A stretch of DNA of 64,000 nt from Mesorhizobium sp. (GTDB taxonomy: Bacteria; Pseudomonadota; Alphaproteobacteria; Rhizobiales; Rhizobiaceae). Shown here piece after piece: positions 62,050 to 64,000 of this stretch. The DNA lies in the NCBI GenBank assembly GCA_004020875.1, contig SAPZ01000006.1, positions 223,728 through 287,727 of the forward strand. The letters run 5' to 3'. Every line of letters starts with the position of its first letter. The stretch's first letter is position 1. The notes under the pieces are model-generated. The model saw only the letters and a program-made list of their open reading frames with translations. It was not told where the DNA came from and did no database searches. The translations under genes and the position numbers were made by a program.

Positions 62050-62296
62050 TGATCTGCCATCTGCGTTGCCCGGCGGCGGAAAGCCCGGGCGTTGAACTAG
62101 CATCTTCTTGGAAAAGCGCGAGGCGCGCGCGAAAACTCCCGGCGGCTCCAGCGGCGCTCAGGCCACCCGGAACACCGGGCCCGTAATTCGTATCGCGATC
62201 GCGAAAAAGCGCGAAAAGCTCATCATGGCGTGGCTTTTAGCGGATGGCGCGGCAGGAATAAAGCGCGGAATTCAAGGCAGGAAGCCGGTTCGCGGC

Positions 62297-63094
62297 CTAC
62301 ATGGTGAAATTGAAGCGATAAGTGGTCGAGACACCGAAGGTCCATTGGTTTCGGTCGCCCCGCTCCTTGACCAGGCTGGAATCGGCAGCCGGACCCATCA
62401 GGCGAGAATATTCAGTGAAGACGCTGGCCGTCATCGGCTCGGTCACCTTCCAAGTGATCGCGCCGCCGAGGCCCGTCGATTTCAGACCGCCGCCCGGATG
62501 GTACTCGCTCAAGCCCGAAGCCGCCGCTTCCTTGGCGTTGACGCCATAATAGGCGTCGAAATAGTTGGATGACGCGAAGGAGACGCGCGGGCCGCCGGAA
62601 ATGCGGACCGTCGGCGTGATGTCATAGAAGGCGTCCGCGGCGATGTCGGCGACGAAACCGTTATGGGCACGAATGCCGTGCCGCAATTCGGCCCGCGCCC
62701 TCACCCAATCCAGCGGATAGAATTCGAAGAAGCCGCCCGCTTCACCGCCCCAGCGCACGGGATCGAGCCCCTTGAGCTCGTCCTTGCTGTCGCGAGAAAA
62801 TATGAACTTGCCGGTCAGACCGGCGCGAACCGAACCGTCGTCGATCAGCGCCAGAGAAATATTGTCGTTGCGCGAGGTGAAGCGCGCCTCGGGACCGGCC
62901 TTGCCGAGCGAGATGATCGGCTGGGCGCTGACCATATATTTCCTGCCGCCCTCGAAGTTCGGCGCGACGAGGCCGGTGGCGCCGAGCGTCAGGTACCAGT
63001 CGCCGGATATCCAACCGCCCCCGCCTGCCTGGGCGACGGGCGCGGTGAACAAACCTACGGCGAAGGCCAGCGGAATCGTCCCGACAATACGCAT
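62297..63094 (-). CDS. MipA/OmpV-family outer membrane protein
   Basis: The 265-residue protein has a signal peptide (IVGTIPLAFAVGLFTAPVAQA) and the OmpV/MipA beta-barrel pattern: GDWYLTLGATGLVAPNFEGG, DNISLALIDDGSVRAGLTGKF, GGFFEFYPLDWVRARAELRHG, and the terminal WTFGVSTTYRFNF-type strand. Family members are scaffolds for peptidoglycan enzymes or simple porin-like proteins; the role here is unknown. It stands apart from ileS by 247 bp and has its own upstream region next to the IS481 element, which lies about 130 bp from its start. Confidence 0.9.
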   Translation of the reverse strand: MRIVGTIPLAFAVGLFTAPVAQAGGGGWISGDWYLTLGATGLVAPNFEGGRKYMVSAQPIISLGKAGPEARFTSRNDNISLALIDDGSVRAGLTGKFIFSRDSKDELKGLDPVRWGGEAGGFFEFYPLDWVRARAELRHGIRAHNGFVADIAADAFYDITPTVRISGGPRVSFASSNYFDAYYGVNAKEAAASGLSEYHPGGGLKSTGLGGAITWKVTEPMTASVFTEYSRLMGPAADSSLVKERGDRNQWTFGVSTTYRFNFTM

Positions 63095-63223
63095 CGTTAC
63101 CCCTTACGCGAAACGCGCCGGCAAGACCATCCGCCGACGCTCAAGCCATGCCGCGCGTTGGGTAAAATTTGATTTAAAAACCGCTAAGATCGGAACCGGC
63201 CGGCGACCTATGCCCTTCCCGAG

Positions 63224-64000
63224 AGATGGGTGACAGTTCATTCCGGATAGATGGGTTACACTTTTGGCCCTTTGCAAGGAGAGCAAGGTGCCTTGGAAGG
63301 AGTGTAACGTCATGGACGAGCGGCTTAAGTTCGTGGCCCGTCTGCTGGACGGAGAGAAGATGGCGGTCCTTTGCCGGGAGTTCGATATCTCGCGCAAGAC
63401 CGGCTACAAGATCCTCGCGCGCTACAATGATAGCGGCCTTGAGGGGCTGACGGATCGGTCACGCCGGCCCTATCGCCACGCCAATCAGCTTCCGTTTCAA
63501 ATCGAGAAGCTGATTGTGCGCCTGAAGCAGGACAAGCCGACTTGGGGTGCGCCTAAGATACGCGAGCGGCTGGCCCGGCTCTATCCGGATGTGCACAGGC
63601 CTGCGATCTCGACGGTGCATGCGGTGCTCGACCGGCACGGTATGGTCGAGCACCGCAAGCGACGGCGCAACAAGGCGACGGGGACGCCACTTTCAAGCAG
63701 CTGTCGACCCAATGATCTGTGGTGTGCCGACTACAAGGGCGAGTTCATGCTCACCGATCGGCGCTATTGCTATCCGCTGACGATCACTGACTTCGCCAGC
63801 CGATATCTCATTGCCTGCGAGGCGCTGTCGACCACCAAGGAAGCCTATGCCTTCACCGTGTTCGAGAGCGTTTTCAAGGAGTTCGGTCTGCCCCGCGCCA
63901 TCAGGACCGACAATGGCGTTCCCTTCGCCAGCCCCAACGCGCTCCTCAACCTCAGCAAGCTGTCGGTCTGGTGGCTGCGCCTGGGCATCGACATCGAGCG
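63224..64000 (+). mobile_element. IS481-type insertion sequence, left part
   Basis: The element runs off the window. Its left end is placed near 63224, where AGATGGGTGACA recurs 25 bp later as AGATGGGTTACA (63249-63260), as in terminal regions of this family. GTTACAC at 63255 also has an inverted partner GTGTAAC at 63302, just before the transposase. The exact terminus and the target duplication cannot be fixed without the right end. Confidence 0.6.
63312..64000 (+). CDS. IS481-family DDE transposase, C-terminal end outside window
   Basis: The frame is uninterrupted for 229 codons to the window edge. The N-terminus holds a helix-turn-helix (MAVLCREFDISRKTGYKILARYN) and a linker (LTDRSRRPYRH), followed by the integrase core with the first catalytic Asp in WCADYKGEF and the second in RTDNGVPF; the third acidic residue should lie beyond the edge. 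AAGGAG lies 9 nt before the ATG. It shows no stop or frameshift in the visible part, so the element may still be active. It lies divergent from the MipA/OmpV gene. Confidence 0.92.
   Translation, partial: MDERLKFVARLLDGEKMAVLCREFDISRKTGYKILARYNDSGLEGLTDRSRRPYRHANQLPFQIEKLIVRLKQDKPTWGAPKIRERLARLYPDVHRPAISTVHAVLDRHGMVEHRKRRRNKATGTPLSSSCRPNDLWCADYKGEFMLTDRRYCYPLTITDFASRYLIACEALSTTKEAYAFTVFESVFKEFGLPRAIRTDNGVPFASPNALLNLSKLSVWWLRLGIDIE

Noticed and set aside
59521-62052. An 843-codon open frame antisense to ileS
   Set aside because: It mirrors ileS codon bias in a GC-rich genome, has no recognisable domain and is rich in Arg, His and Val. Similar long antisense frames opposite the exporter (46574-48181) and GH127 (36704-38572) genes were dropped for the same reason.
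62050-62296. T-box leader upstream of ileS
   Set aside because: No T-box sequence, specifier loop or antiterminator pairing was found; T-boxes are mainly Gram-positive.

Overview
The window is GC-rich, densely packed bacterial chromosome. It looks like a member of the Hyphomicrobiales (Rhizobiales), most like Mesorhizobium or a close Phyllobacteriaceae relative. This rests on gene content and order (pmbA / CysQ-like / DUF4170 / DUF374 / waaA / lpxK; rluB-rsmD; DUF2093), Omp25/31-type outer membrane proteins, and intergenic palindromes of the rhizobial mosaic type. No rRNA, tRNA, CRISPR array, phage or conjugation genes were recognised. The only mobile element is the left part of an IS481-type insertion at the right edge.

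Layout: 1-3.6 kb, a Tat-exported peptide-type binding protein (cut by the window edge), a non-pyrrolysine MttB-family methyltransferase and a divergent LysR regulator. 3.6-8.4 kb, mutL, an EamA exporter with a divergent LysR regulator, a tail-anchored hypothetical protein and a DUF2093 protein. 8.6-14.2 kb, a leftward envelope operon. 14.4-16.2 kb, epmA and efp, divergent, encoding EF-P and its lysyl-ligase. 16.5-22.1 kb, an MFS transporter, a membrane acyltransferase, a beta-propeller-like protein, an HTH regulator, a DUF899 protein and a small membrane protein. 22.1-29.9 kb, two hybrid histidine kinases in one operon; the 1898-residue one carries an array of about eleven HAMP modules.

30.1-34.1 kb is a sulfonate operon (binding protein, ATPase, permease, SsuD monooxygenase). 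Its leader can fold into a three-way junction closing on the start codon. 34.2-36.5 kb has a cardiolipin synthase and an EEP-family phosphodiesterase. 36.5-42.8 kb is a LacI-controlled sugar operon with a GH127 beta-L-arabinofuranosidase and an ABC importer lacking its own ATPase. 43.5-44.8 kb encodes an outer membrane protein made of two tandem barrels. 44.9-50.7 kb is a type I secretion cluster: repeat protein, ABC exporter and HlyD adaptor. 51.2-54.8 kb has a patatin and an active/inactive pair of M16 peptidases. 55.0-62.0 kb holds RNA and translation genes (rsmD, rluB, tadA, ileS) plus a lipoprotein. 62.3-63.1 kb is a MipA/OmpV protein, followed by the IS481 element.

Most of the window is housekeeping or envelope chromosome. 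The candidates for something less described are the structured leader of the sulfonate operon, the HAMP-array kinase pair, the compact non-RTX type I secretion cluster and the double-barrel outer membrane protein.
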